Source: CAVTYH01 sp963773875 (GTDB taxonomy: Bacteria > Planctomycetota > Planctomycetia > Pirellulales > JADZDJ01). Taken from it: 64,000 nucleotides of DNA. Of this stretch, positions 55,327 through 64,000 are shown one piece after another. Position numbers and translations under genes: made by a program. Numbering within the stretch: the stretch's first letter is position 1; every line of letters begins with the position of its first letter. The DNA lies in contig CAVZCV010000006.1 of NCBI GenBank assembly GCA_963773875.1, positions 744,001 to 808,000 of the forward strand, read 5' to 3'. The notes under the pieces were generated by a model. That model did no database searches. It had not been told where the DNA came from and worked only from the letters and a program-made list of their open reading frames with translations.

Positions 55327-57873
55327 TTATTCTGCCGTGCCGCGCGCGGCATTATGATTTGGCGGCTCAACGTCTTTTAAATAACGGACGAAAAAGTCTT
55401 GCAGCTTGGTGCGGGTGATTGGCGAAGCGGCGCCGTGGTTCGCACCGGGAATGACGACAAGTTCAAAGTCCTTCCGCGCTTGCACGAGCGCGTTTACAAA
55501 CCGGAACGTCGATTCCGGCGGCACGTTGCTATCGACTTCGCCCACGACCAATTGCAGATGCCCGCGAAGCTTGGCGGCATTATCGATGTTCGAGCACTCT
55601 GAATATTGCGGACCGACCGGATAGCCCAGCCATTGCTCGTTCCACGAGACTTTGTCCATGCGGTTGTCGTGGCAACCGCAGTTGGCAACTGCCACTTGGT
55701 AAAACTCTGGATGGAACAGCACGGCGGCCGCTGCATTCTGCCCACCCGCCGACGTGCCATAAACGCCGACCTTATCCAAATCCATGCACGGAAATTTCTT
55801 TGCCGCATCTTTCATCCAGGCGATCCGATCGAGGAAACCAGCATCCTTCAGGTTGTGCCAACAGACATCGTGAAACGCCTTGGAGCGATTCGCTGTACCC
55901 ATCCCGTCGATCTTCACGATGATGAAACCCAGGTCGTTCAATTCTCGATAGCGATTTTGGGAACTGAACGTTTTGGGCACAAAGGAGCCCTGTGGACCAG
56001 CGTAAATATCTTCCAGCACCGGATATTTTTTCTTGGGATCCATATCGCGCGGAAAGCTGATGATTCCCCAAATATCGGTCGTGCCGTCGCGGCCTTTGGC
56101 GACGTGCACTTCCGGCGCTGTCCATGGTACCGTGACTTCCGCTTTTTCTAGCGCACAAACAAATTGACCGTCGGCAATGCGCCGCAATTCGGTGACCGGC
56201 GGAAGATCGATGCGGCTGTAGGTATCGATGATGTATTTGCCGTCCGGCGAAAAACTTCCGTCGGTCTCGGAGAAATTTAAATTGTGATTGCCGTTGCCGG
56301 ACGTGAGCCACGTGAGGCCGGAACCGTCAAAATTCACTCGCCCGTATTGAACGAGGTACGGATCCTGATCCGGATACACGCCGCTGGCGGTGAACCAGAT
56401 TTGGCGGCCATCTTCGTCGACGCGGTTCACACTCCGTACAACCCATTGCCCGCTGGTGATGGGCTTGATCGATCCAGTTTCGATATCGATCAAATAGAAC
56501 TGCCGCCAGCCATCCTTTTCCGACACGTACAAAATCTCTTTCTCGTTTTTGAGGTAAGTGATAAGCCGCAGGTTCAGGCCTTCGATGTGGGCCGACCATA
56601 TGAAAGTTTTTGATTTTTCATCTAGCACGTTCCTCGCTTCGCAGGACTTTGCATCGACTTCGACGATGCGGACACGCTGATGGCCCCGATCGAACTTTTC
56701 GAACAAAAAATGCGTGCCGTCCGGTCGCCAACGGAAATTCGGCGCTGGACCGACAAAGGACGGATTCGGATCGCCACCGTCAGGGTTCATGTCGATACGC
56801 TCATCGCCCAGCGGCTTGAGCTGCTTTTTGTTTTCTACGTCGAACACGTTAAGTTCGTACGAGTCGAGCTTATCACCGGGCAGCGCGTAAACTGCTGTTT
56901 GCAAAACCGCGCGACCCACGCCGCCGCCTTTGGCTTCGTTCTGACCAGCGGGAGATGACTCAATGCGATAAACTTCCTTGTGATCACCCGGCTCCATGCG
57001 AAAAGCAATCAAATACGCCGAATCGGGCGACCAATTCAGCCGCGTATAGGCGAAATCGGACTTGCCATCTTCGCTGAGCTGGGTCACTTTGCCGTTCTCA
57101 TCGCGGAGGAAAACGTTCGAATCGCGCAAGATGGCCGTCCATTTCTTATCGGGCGATTGCACCGGCCCGCGATTGGCCGAGCCACGACCGAAGCCAGGAC
57201 CGCGCGTAGCGCGGCGAGTTGCCTGGTTGTCTTGAGCCTGTGGCGAATCAGACGAATCGTCTTGCGATTGATCGTCGGGCACTTCATCGGAAGGACTTGG
57301 CTGCGAGTCGAGCGTGCCAATTCGATTCGTGGCCAAGCGAAATGGAGAAGTGTCGCTTTGCGATGCGGCTTTCGGATCGGCTGTCGTAGCCCCATTTGCC
57401 GACGTCAATTCGTAGGTCTTTAGATCGCATTTCCAGTCGGTGCCCGCCACGGTGAAGCGGATTGCCTTGCCGTCGTCAACGAATTCAATGCTTTCCAGTG
57501 GCAGACGGTCGGGCTTCACGTTTTGGTCAAGCGCTTTAGTGAGTGCGGCGGCAAGTTTTTCATGATCGAACGCCTTTTCGCGCTTGCCAGCACCTGCATC
57601 GACAAGAACAAATTCGCGTGCTCCATCGCGCAGAATGTTCGAATACCAGAATCGCGTGTTATCCGCGAACCAGTGCGGTGTGACACGTGCTTTGATCACG
57701 CCTTCGCCGAATCCACCAAGGCCGCCGGATCGCGCACGCCGCTGTTGCTGCTGCTGTTGTTGTTGTGGCGATTGTTGATCTTCACCATGAGCGAATTGAT
57801 AGAGGCTCAGCAGTACCAATGTCGAGACCAACTTTAGTGCAGCGGTTTGCCGCGCCGTCGGGAACCGGGACAT
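55327..57873 (-). CDS. dipeptidyl peptidase IV-like S9 family peptidase
   Basis: Intact exported protease of 848 residues with a signal peptide (LVSTLVLLSLYQFAHG). After a glutamine/arginine tract comes an eight-bladed-type propeller (LNWSPDSAYLIAFRMEPGD, NFRWRPDGTHFLFEKFD), then the catalytic domain: Ser708 in YGTSAGGQNAAAA, Asp781 in GEVDSNVPPES and His813 in PGANHGAAS. Family S9B removes dipeptides from N-termini, often after Pro/Ala. The eight-residue glutamine run near residue 38 comes from CAG/CAA repeats and may vary in length. Convergent with DUF885 gene. Confidence 0.93.
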   Translation of the reverse strand: MSRFPTARQTAALKLVSTLVLLSLYQFAHGEDQQSPQQQQQQQQRRARSGGLGGFGEGVIKARVTPHWFADNTRFWYSNILRDGAREFVLVDAGAGKREKAFDHEKLAAALTKALDQNVKPDRLPLESIEFVDDGKAIRFTVAGTDWKCDLKTYELTSANGATTADPKAASQSDTSPFRLATNRIGTLDSQPSPSDEVPDDQSQDDSSDSPQAQDNQATRRATRGPGFGRGSANRGPVQSPDKKWTAILRDSNVFLRDENGKVTQLSEDGKSDFAYTRLNWSPDSAYLIAFRMEPGDHKEVYRIESSPAGQNEAKGGGVGRAVLQTAVYALPGDKLDSYELNVFDVENKKQLKPLGDERIDMNPDGGDPNPSFVGPAPNFRWRPDGTHFLFEKFDRGHQRVRIVEVDAKSCEARNVLDEKSKTFIWSAHIEGLNLRLITYLKNEKEILYVSEKDGWRQFYLIDIETGSIKPITSGQWVVRSVNRVDEDGRQIWFTASGVYPDQDPYLVQYGRVNFDGSGLTWLTSGNGNHNLNFSETDGSFSPDGKYIIDTYSRIDLPPVTELRRIADGQFVCALEKAEVTVPWTAPEVHVAKGRDGTTDIWGIISFPRDMDPKKKYPVLEDIYAGPQGSFVPKTFSSQNRYRELNDLGFIIVKIDGMGTANRSKAFHDVCWHNLKDAGFLDRIAWMKDAAKKFPCMDLDKVGVYGTSAGGQNAAAAVLFHPEFYQVAVANCGCHDNRMDKVSWNEQWLGYPVGPQYSECSNIDNAAKLRGHLQLVVGEVDSNVPPESTFRFVNALVQARKDFELVVIPGANHGAASPITRTKLQDFFVRYLKDVEPPNHNAARGTAE

Positions 57874-58003
57874 CGTGGGGACCTCCGGGAAGGCTATAAA
57901 GGCGGGAATGCAGGTGCATACACTTTAGCCGGACGTCACCAAAAATGCGACTATCCGGCAAGTGCCAAGGAATTCCGAAAAACGCCCGGATTTTAAAAGG
58001 GCT

Positions 58004-58739
58004 TCAGGCCACGGCTCCCAGCGCGGGGCCTTCGCCGAAATAATACTTCTTGGCGTCTGGGTGGTTGAGCACCTCGTCCGCCGAGCCGTGACAGAGCACC
58101 TTTCCGCTCCGGATGACATAACTGCGATCGGTAATTGCCAGCGTTTCCCGTTCCCGGTGGTCCGTAATTAGAATGGCAATGCCCTCTTCTCGCAGCCGGC
58201 GAATGATTTTTTGGATACTGTTAATGGTCACGGGGTCGATGCCCGTGAAAGGCTCGTCGAGCAAAATGATTTTTGGATTCGAAATCAGACTGCGGGCAAT
58301 TTCCAGGCGCCGCTTTTCGCCGCCGGAAATGTAGAGTGCTTTCGACTTGCGGATGTGTTTTATATCGAATTGTTGCAGCAAGCCCTCACAGCGCTTGCGT
58401 CGCGCAGCGCGGTCCATGCCGAGCATTTCCATTACCGCAAGCAAATTGCTCTCGACCGAAAGTTTGCGAAATACACTCTGCTCTTGTGCTAAATATCCCA
58501 TACCGCCGTCGCGCGCGAAGAAACATTGGCCAATGAGTAACATCTTTATCGGCCAATAGGACCTTTCCGGCATCTGGCTCGACAATCCCGCAGGTCATGC
58601 GAAAGCTTGTGGTTTTGCCTGCACCGTTGGGTCCCAAAAGGCCGACGATTTCCCCGGCATCGACTTCGAAATCGACGCCGTCCACCACACGGCGCGAACC
58701 GTAGGTTTTCACCAGGCCGGTAACGTTCAGAAGTGGCAT
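58004..58739 (-). CDS. lptB: LPS export ABC transporter ATP-binding protein, frameshifted
   Basis: ATPase of the LptBFG machine that extracts lipopolysaccharide from the inner membrane. Walker A GLLGPNGAGKTTSFRMTCGI, Q-loop region GMGYLAQEQSVFRKLSVESN, signature YISGGEKRRLEIARSL, Walker B ILLDEPFTGIDP and C-terminal GSADEVLNHPDAKKYYFGE are typical. The frame changes once near 58525, between THWPMFLRAR and DGGMGYL. Length 240. An enzyme expected to be essential, so the break is probably an assembly error. Signal peptidase lies upstream on the same strand. Confidence 0.94.
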
Positions 58740-58821
58740 ACAGCGGTCCTCCGTGACAGCAGCAGTCGGCGGTAAGCGTCGGTCGGTAGCCGTTTTTCGT
58801 ATAACGGCCTACTGACCGTTC

Positions 58822-60446
58822 TTAGTGAACGAATCTCATTCGTCCAAAATTGGGCCAGAACGGCAGCGGGATTTTTTTACTCCCCACTTCGACATAGTTG
58901 AACGAATGCGGCCAGTACACAAACAATGCTTTTCCAATCAGCAGTTTGCGATCCACATAATTCTGCACGCGCCAATAGCGGCTATCGCTACTTCGCGGGC
59001 TGTTGTCGCCGAGCATGAAGAATTCATCATGATCGAGATCAATGGCTGAGCGGATGTTGTCGCGCGAGTACTCGGAGTCCTCGCGCGATAGGTAGTAAAC
59101 ATCGCGGCGAATATTCAAATGGCTCAATCTGATTTCTACGCCACCATCGGCAGCAATACCGACAGGTGAAAGATCGGTGGCCAGGTCACTGCCCGGCTGC
59201 GGCAGCGATTTTACCGGCATAAAGTTGCCCAGAGGCGGATAGCTGGTTGGGCCATCGAACTGTATTTCTTTTCCGTCGATCAAGAGCAGTAGTTGCTCAT
59301 CGACATTGGCAAAGCTTATTCTGTGTGTGCCGGGACCTTTGATGGGGGTACTCGCTTGCGGCGCAAACTGCGGCAGGCTCGAAATTGCCAGCCGCGCCTG
59401 TCCGGTGGCGATATCGAGATAACAACGGAACTGCACTCCGCCTTTGACGAGTTCAACGACAACGCCGCCGCTTTGGTTGTTGATATCCAGCGTGAAGTCG
59501 ACTGCTAGATCGCCAACCCAAACCTCTGATTGCGGCGGCAAGTAGCTGCAATTGTTCGGAAAATCGCCATCGTTGTATGCATAAAAATCGCGGATCAGAT
59601 CGGGACGTGGCGGCGATGCCCGTTCACCGTTCTCAACGGCGTGCCAGATAGCTACATCCGGCAACAAATGCTGATAGCGCAGCCAGGCAATGCCCGGCGC
59701 CTTGCCATCCGTTTCAAACGACCGGTATTTATCACTCGTATTCCAAAGCGTAGGTTCACCAGGAGCTGACCATGGCTGCCAACGCGGAGGATAACCGGCA
59801 TCGAGCAATTGCTCCGGCTGATAATCGTTGTCAAATACCGGCTGCATGATGTTTTGAAGTTTGGCCGCCGGTTTGCGGCAATCTGGAATTCTTCCGTCCC
59901 CAAGGGCGCGGTGTAAACATCGCCATGCACAATGTGAACCCGCTCGTTGGGCAATCCCACTAGTCGTTTGATGTAGTTAGTCTTCGCATCTTGCGGATAT
60001 TTAAAGACCACAACATCCCAGCGCTCAGGGTTGGAAATATCGTATGCGAATTTATTAACAATGATGCGGTCGCCATTATACGACGGATATGCTTTTTCAT
60101 CGCTGACATCGAGCGTGTACCGGCACATCGGGCAGGTCGCGGTGAGCATGTGACAGCCACGCCGCTCTTCCCCTGACTCGCTGTTGACTTCCTCGCTCGC
60201 TCCGACGCGATACCAATATCCACATTTTGGGCATTGGATTTCTTTATGCCGTCCTTGCAGTGTGGGAGCCATCGATCCGGTCGGAATGACGAACGCTTCG
60301 GCTTCAAATGTGCGGAACAGAAACGCCAGGATGAACGCGATGACAATCGACTCGACCGTTTCGCGCAGCGTTCGCGCACCGGACGATTGGCCATGCGGCA
60401 CGATAATCTTTGTGCCAGTTTTTTCGGAAGTAGCTGATTTGGACAT
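58822..60446 (-). CDS. lepB: signal peptidase I with zinc-ribbon and large insert, frameshifted
   Basis: Membrane-bound Ser/Lys peptidase that removes signal peptides. After the anchor helix (ESIVIAFILAFLFRTFEAEA) comes Ser58 in VIPTGSMAPTL and Lys160 in TNYIKRLVGLPNE; the final box is FMLGDNSPRSSDSRYW. Between Ser and Lys lies a zinc ribbon (CPKC at 72-75, CPMC at 105-108). Between the Lys region and the final box lies an insert of about 230 residues, partly beta-sandwich-like. Frame changes near 59860. Total about 540 residues, twice the usual size. Confidence 0.92.
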
Positions 60447-60555
60447 AAGGTTAGTATCAATTCGAGCCGCTGCGGAGTGTCATGATGGTTATTCGCCGAA
60501 TAACCTGAAATATAGCGGAATCGCTGCTCTGCCGGAACTTGAAACTTGATGGCAA

Positions 60556-61737
60556 TTACCGTCCACAACGCAGAATTAGCTTTGTTAGCTCCGGCGGGCA
60601 GTTGAGGCGGATCGGCAATTCGGCCGAAATTCCGCGGCTAACATGCATCAGCGTCGGCGGCTTGAAAAACGTGCCGCTGGCATATCGTACGCCGTGCCAA
60701 CTTGGTGAAACGATTGGCCCGATCAGCGGCGGAGCAATTTGCCCACCATGCGTGTGACCGGCGAATACTAAATCGAAATCCCATCGACGAGCCCAGCCGA
60801 ATTGATCGGGTGAGTGCGCAAGCAAGATCCGAAATTGAGGCGATTCAGTCGACTGGGCCGCCACGCTTTGCATTTCAGCTGCCGGAGAAAACCACGGTAG
60901 TTCGTTCCCCGCCATTAGGATGCGGCTTCCGGCCTTCGCAATTTCCGTCCAGCGGCTACCAAGGTCCACCAATCCAATTGACGTGAGCGCATGGCGGATG
61001 CGTTGCGGATGTCGCGTGAACAGGTCGTGATTTCCCAGCACGAAATAAATTCCCAGCGGCGCTGACAACTGCGAAAAGATTTCAGGCAACCAGTCGACGA
61101 GTTCAATTTCATCGACCAGATCTCCTGTGACAGCTATTAAATCGGGTTGCAGCGCATTGGTCTGCCGCGCTACCTCGTGAAAGAAATCAATGCCGATGCG
61201 TCCGGTGATATGCAAATCCGAAAGATGCGCAATCGAAATCCCATCAAGCGCGGGCGGCAAACGCTTCAAGGCACAATGCTTCTCGTGGACGGCGATCTGC
61301 AGCACCTGATTGCCCGGCACAAGCGACAGCAGCTTCGAGCGAAATCCAGCCAGCGGTCGATTGCCCAGCTTTGCCGCCACGTCAATAACTGTGGTGTGAT
61401 TCTCTCGAATGGCATCGGGCAAGGAGGTGCGCCAGCGACGTTGGAGCCACAACACGATGGTGAGGGCAGCTACTGCGTTGCAAATTCCCGCATAAAGTTG
61501 GACAGAAAAAATGTTGGACGCCGCTGCAAACCATTGGTCGCTCGTCAGCGGAGACAACGCCCAAATCCCGAAAACAGCCAGGGGCAAAAAGCATAGCACC
61601 GAATAACCGAACGCCGACAACGATTTTACCATCCACCGCGGCGCTGCCGTAGAATGCAGCCGGTTTACAAATCCAACCCACAAAGCCGCATGACCTAACA
61701 GCGTCGAGCAAGCCAGCAGAAAATAGATCACGGACAT
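60556..61737 (-). CDS. membrane-anchored metallophosphoesterase
   Basis: Intact, 393 residues. Four N-terminal helices (about residues 1-120) are followed by a calcineurin-like domain with all metal motifs: IAHLSDLHITG, LIAVTGDLVDE, FVLGNHDLFTRH, LLAHSPDQ and FAGHTHGGQIAP. The layout matches YaeI/YkuE-type phosphodiesterases; the substrate may be a lipid or nucleotide. It lies upstream of lepB on the same strand with a 109-base gap. Confidence 0.9.
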   Translation of the reverse strand: MSVIYFLLACSTLLGHAALWVGFVNRLHSTAAPRWMVKSLSAFGYSVLCFLPLAVFGIWALSPLTSDQWFAAASNIFSVQLYAGICNAVAALTIVLWLQRRWRTSLPDAIRENHTTVIDVAAKLGNRPLAGFRSKLLSLVPGNQVLQIAVHEKHCALKRLPPALDGISIAHLSDLHITGRIGIDFFHEVARQTNALQPDLIAVTGDLVDEIELVDWLPEIFSQLSAPLGIYFVLGNHDLFTRHPQRIRHALTSIGLVDLGSRWTEIAKAGSRILMAGNELPWFSPAAEMQSVAAQSTESPQFRILLAHSPDQFGWARRWDFDLVFAGHTHGGQIAPPLIGPIVSPSWHGVRYASGTFFKPPTLMHVSRGISAELPIRLNCPPELTKLILRCGR

Positions 61738-61793
61738 GAAACTGGCCGATGAAACGTGCCGCTTGAAAACGGTTATAACGCAGGCCGCGGCGC

Positions 61794-63507
61794 TTAAGAC
61801 TGTTTGACCAATTCGTGCTTCGCCACTGCTTTTTCCACGGTGTCGAGAAGTTGGTCAAGACGGAATGGCTTGAAGAGCACGAGATCCACTCCGGCCTGCC
61901 GAGCTTTTACGATCGAGTGGCCCGGGTCATAACCAAAGCCAGTCATCAGCACGAGCGGCACCGGATCGATAATTTCCTGCAGCCGAAGCATCAATTCGTA
62001 GCCAGTAACATCGGGCAAACGAATGTCGGCAATGATCACATCGTAATGATCGTCGTGCAGCATATTGCGAACCATGCACACCGCTTCGGCGCCGTCGTGC
62101 GCGGTCTCTACGATGCAACCGAAACGTTCCAGCAAATTGTGGGCGTCACTGCGCACCGAATCGTCGGCATCGACAACCAAAATACGTTTGCCTTTCAACG
62201 CCGGCCGCTTTTCAATGTTGCGTCCGGCGGGAAGTGCTTGCGTCGGCGCCATCGACTGACCCACGCTTTGAATGACTTGCTTGATATCGCGGGCGTGCCG
62301 CAAAATTCGTTGAAGCCGCTCGACCAGCTCCGGCTCATGGCCGATATATCGTTCCATTACATTCACGGCGTCGTTCAAGATTTCGTCAACGGGCAGAGCA
62401 ACGGCACTATGAATCGCTTCGACACTTTCTTGAGCCGTGCTGGCTTTCTCCACAGCCAAGAGTTCAAGCGTATTCAGTGCCACGGCCACATCGCGGCTGA
62501 AGATTTCCAGGAATTGTAGGTCGCTTTCGGTAAAAGCTCGCGGCTCGGGGCTTTCCACATTGAATGTGCCGATGACCTCATCGTGCAAGATCAGCGGCAC
62601 TGTCAACGAACTCTTTGCGCTCCTTTACACCCTTCCAAATACAGTGGATCTTCTGCGGTGTCTTCGCACAGATAGCTCTTGGCCGTGGCTGCAACGAAGC
62701 CCGTGACACCGTTGTTTTGATTGAGCGCAAAAAGCACTCGCTTTTCCGCCTCCAGCTCCATGCCAACAGCCAGCAGCGGTTCCAGACGATTGGTTTTTTG
62801 ATCCAAGAGCCGAATCTCGACCACATCGAAATGCAGTAGATCTTTGGTGTAGTGCAGGATGTTCGATTTCAACAGCTCAATACGCTCGTCGATCGACATG
62901 TTCGACAACTCTTCAGCCGTGAGATCGGAAAGCTCCTGACCTGCTTGATGGATAGCGGCCAGCTTTTGCTGCTGCAGCACCTCCTTGGTAACATCGTGAA
63001 TGGTAACGATCAGATTCTCTGCCGCCTTCTGACCGTCGCTCACGGGCGCTGCATGCACATGGAAGTATCGATTCTCGCCAGACCGCAACGTGCTACTACT
63101 GGCCTTGCCGGTGGTAAGGGCGGTATGGAAGGGGCAAAAATCCGGTCCAAGAATCTCGGGACTATTCAAGACCGAGTAAAAGTTCTCGCCCACGACGGCG
63201 TCTCGGTTGGTCCATTCCCGAAGCCGACCGTTGCCCCAAATAATGGTGTTATCGGCATCGAGTAGCACGATGCCGTCGGGCATGCCCTCTAGAATCCGCT
63301 CATTCTGCAAAAGCTTCCCCATCCGGAAAGCTTCGCCAATATGGCTGGAGGCCACATAGAGCCCGACGTAGTCACCTCGAGCCATCCGCGCCAGGCGCGA
63401 ATCGGGCTGCGCACCTCTTCAACCGCAAAACCGTCGGGTATGACAGGCAGCGGAGCGTCCTGATCTGTCGGATCGCGGACAACCAAAATCTTCGATTTTG
63501 CCGTCAA
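61794..63507 (-). CDS. PAS-GAF-receiver signalling protein without kinase domain, frameshifted
   Basis: About 570 residues. N-terminal region MTAKSKILVVRDPTDQDAP, then a PAS domain (ILEGMPDGIVLLDADNTIIW), a GAF domain (HYTKDLLHFDVVEIRLLDQK to FTESDLQFLEIFSRDVAVAL), a helical segment (HARDIKQVIQSVGQSM) and a C-terminal receiver: KRILVVDADDSVRSDAHNLL, phospho-Asp in YDVIIADIRLPDVTG, and Lys in DLVLFKPFRLDQLL. Frame changes near 63385 and 62610. The helical segment looks like a reduced dimerisation domain; no ATPase domain is seen. It opens the leftward run of genes ending at lptB. Confidence 0.85.
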
Positions 63508-63635
63508 GCTCCGTACTCCTGGGGCTACTACTCCGCCACGGTATTATAGGAGCCGCCAAACGGCCGAACAACCGCACATATGCCTTGCCCGATGTCAGTA
63601 TAGTTTGCATCGGTCGTCATGTTTGCTGTTGTTGA

Positions 63636-64000
63636 CCCTCCGGCGAGCTTTGCGCATTTACCGTCAGCGCTTGCCCTAAGTGCAGCCCGTACAAATGGTA
63701 TCAGCGGATTCTAACGCACAGGTGGACACATACAACTCACGTTCAGACCGGCGGCAAACCTGACGAGGAGCAGCGATGCACCAACCGTGACTTCAAAATC
63801 CGACATGCCACCGAATGGTGGTATTGTACTTGTTACGCCGCTGGGGCGGTGAAGGGTCTGCCCCGCGAACTCATGCCCCCGTCGCTTCACGTCGACATCG
63901 GATATTGCTTGGATGGCAAACCCAACTTAGTGATCGGACTGCGGCCAGCCATACACGTGCCGGAAAATCTGATCAACTGCCGATGTAATTTCACAGCGAC
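63636..64000 (+). CDS. possible zinc-ribbon protein, 3' truncated by window
   Basis: Open frame from a stop at 63633 to the window edge. It reads ACPKCSPYKWYQRILTHR, then TGGKPDEEQRCTNRDFKIRH, ATEWWYCTCYAAGAV and NCRCNF, with Cys pairs suited to zinc. GC-rich third positions support coding. No start codon is convincing; an ATG at 63619 is in another frame and would need a shift. Family not recognised. Confidence 0.35.

Noticed and set aside
57735..57775. Trinucleotide CTG/TTG run as a regulatory repeat
   Set aside because: It encodes the glutamine tract of the DPP-IV-like peptidase and needs no separate explanation.

Overview
The window looks like chromosomal DNA of a planctomycete, most likely of the Pirellulales type (inference). 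Supporting signs are a secreted protease with the LE-x-R-x-VL N-terminal signal and dockerin repeats, a PEP-CTERM protein, a signal peptidase I with a very large insert, an FSLRTL-type membrane protein, a MaoC-phosphotransacetylase fusion, an mcsA-mcsB pair, and gaps filled with several families of small palindromic repeats. No rRNA, intact tRNA, CRISPR array, insertion sequence or prophage was recognised.

Layout. 1-4.5 kb: end of a cytochrome c oxidase operon (subunits III and IV, an ABC-2 exporter, SCO1, a DUF420/CtaM-like protein, a CPTC membrane protein). 4.5-15 kb: DUF983 protein, mannose-6-phosphate isomerase, proline-rich lipoprotein, RluB-type pseudouridine synthase, orphan PyrK-like flavoprotein, Aas-like acyltransferase/acyl-ACP synthetase, rpsT, TPR protein, CobA-HemD fusion. 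15-17.1 kb: repeat-rich gap with a decayed tRNA-like sequence, a zinc-ribbon protein and a gene remnant. 17-31.7 kb: large membrane protein coupled to MaoC-Pta, NlpC/P60-like protein, deacetylase-like protein, class V aminotransferase, coaD, GNAT, mcsB-mcsA, trpE, SNF2 helicase and partner. 32-43.9 kb: PQQ-repeat lipoprotein, hydrolases, a LuxE-like ligase / aldehyde dehydrogenase / iron alcohol dehydrogenase cassette, SHOCT-DUF4870 protein, YbaK-type deacylase, CPA2 antiporter, aquaporin. 44-52.5 kb: cell-surface region with a tyrosine-rich repeat protein, membrane patatin, PEP-CTERM protein and sedolisin-like dockerin protease. 53-64 kb: DUF885 peptidase, DPP-IV-like peptidase, lptB, lepB, metallophosphoesterase and a PAS-GAF-receiver protein.

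A caution governs the whole annotation. About 25 genes, including ones expected to be essential (lptB, lepB, the oxidase assembly genes), are split by one or two single-base frame changes, yet both halves stay well conserved. This fits residual indel errors of a long-read assembly far better than mass pseudogenisation. Such genes are given as one span with the approximate frameshift positions.

The observations most worth a second look are two 83-bp elements with matched but different terminal inverted repeats; nested GGGTGGCC palindromes, one lying inside trpE; 140-150 bp palindromic elements placed between operon partners; the LuxE/LuxC/ADH-like cassette; an ABC exporter inside the oxidase assembly operon; a membrane-anchored patatin; and the YYAPTT-repeat secreted protein. 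No single new multi-gene system was proven.
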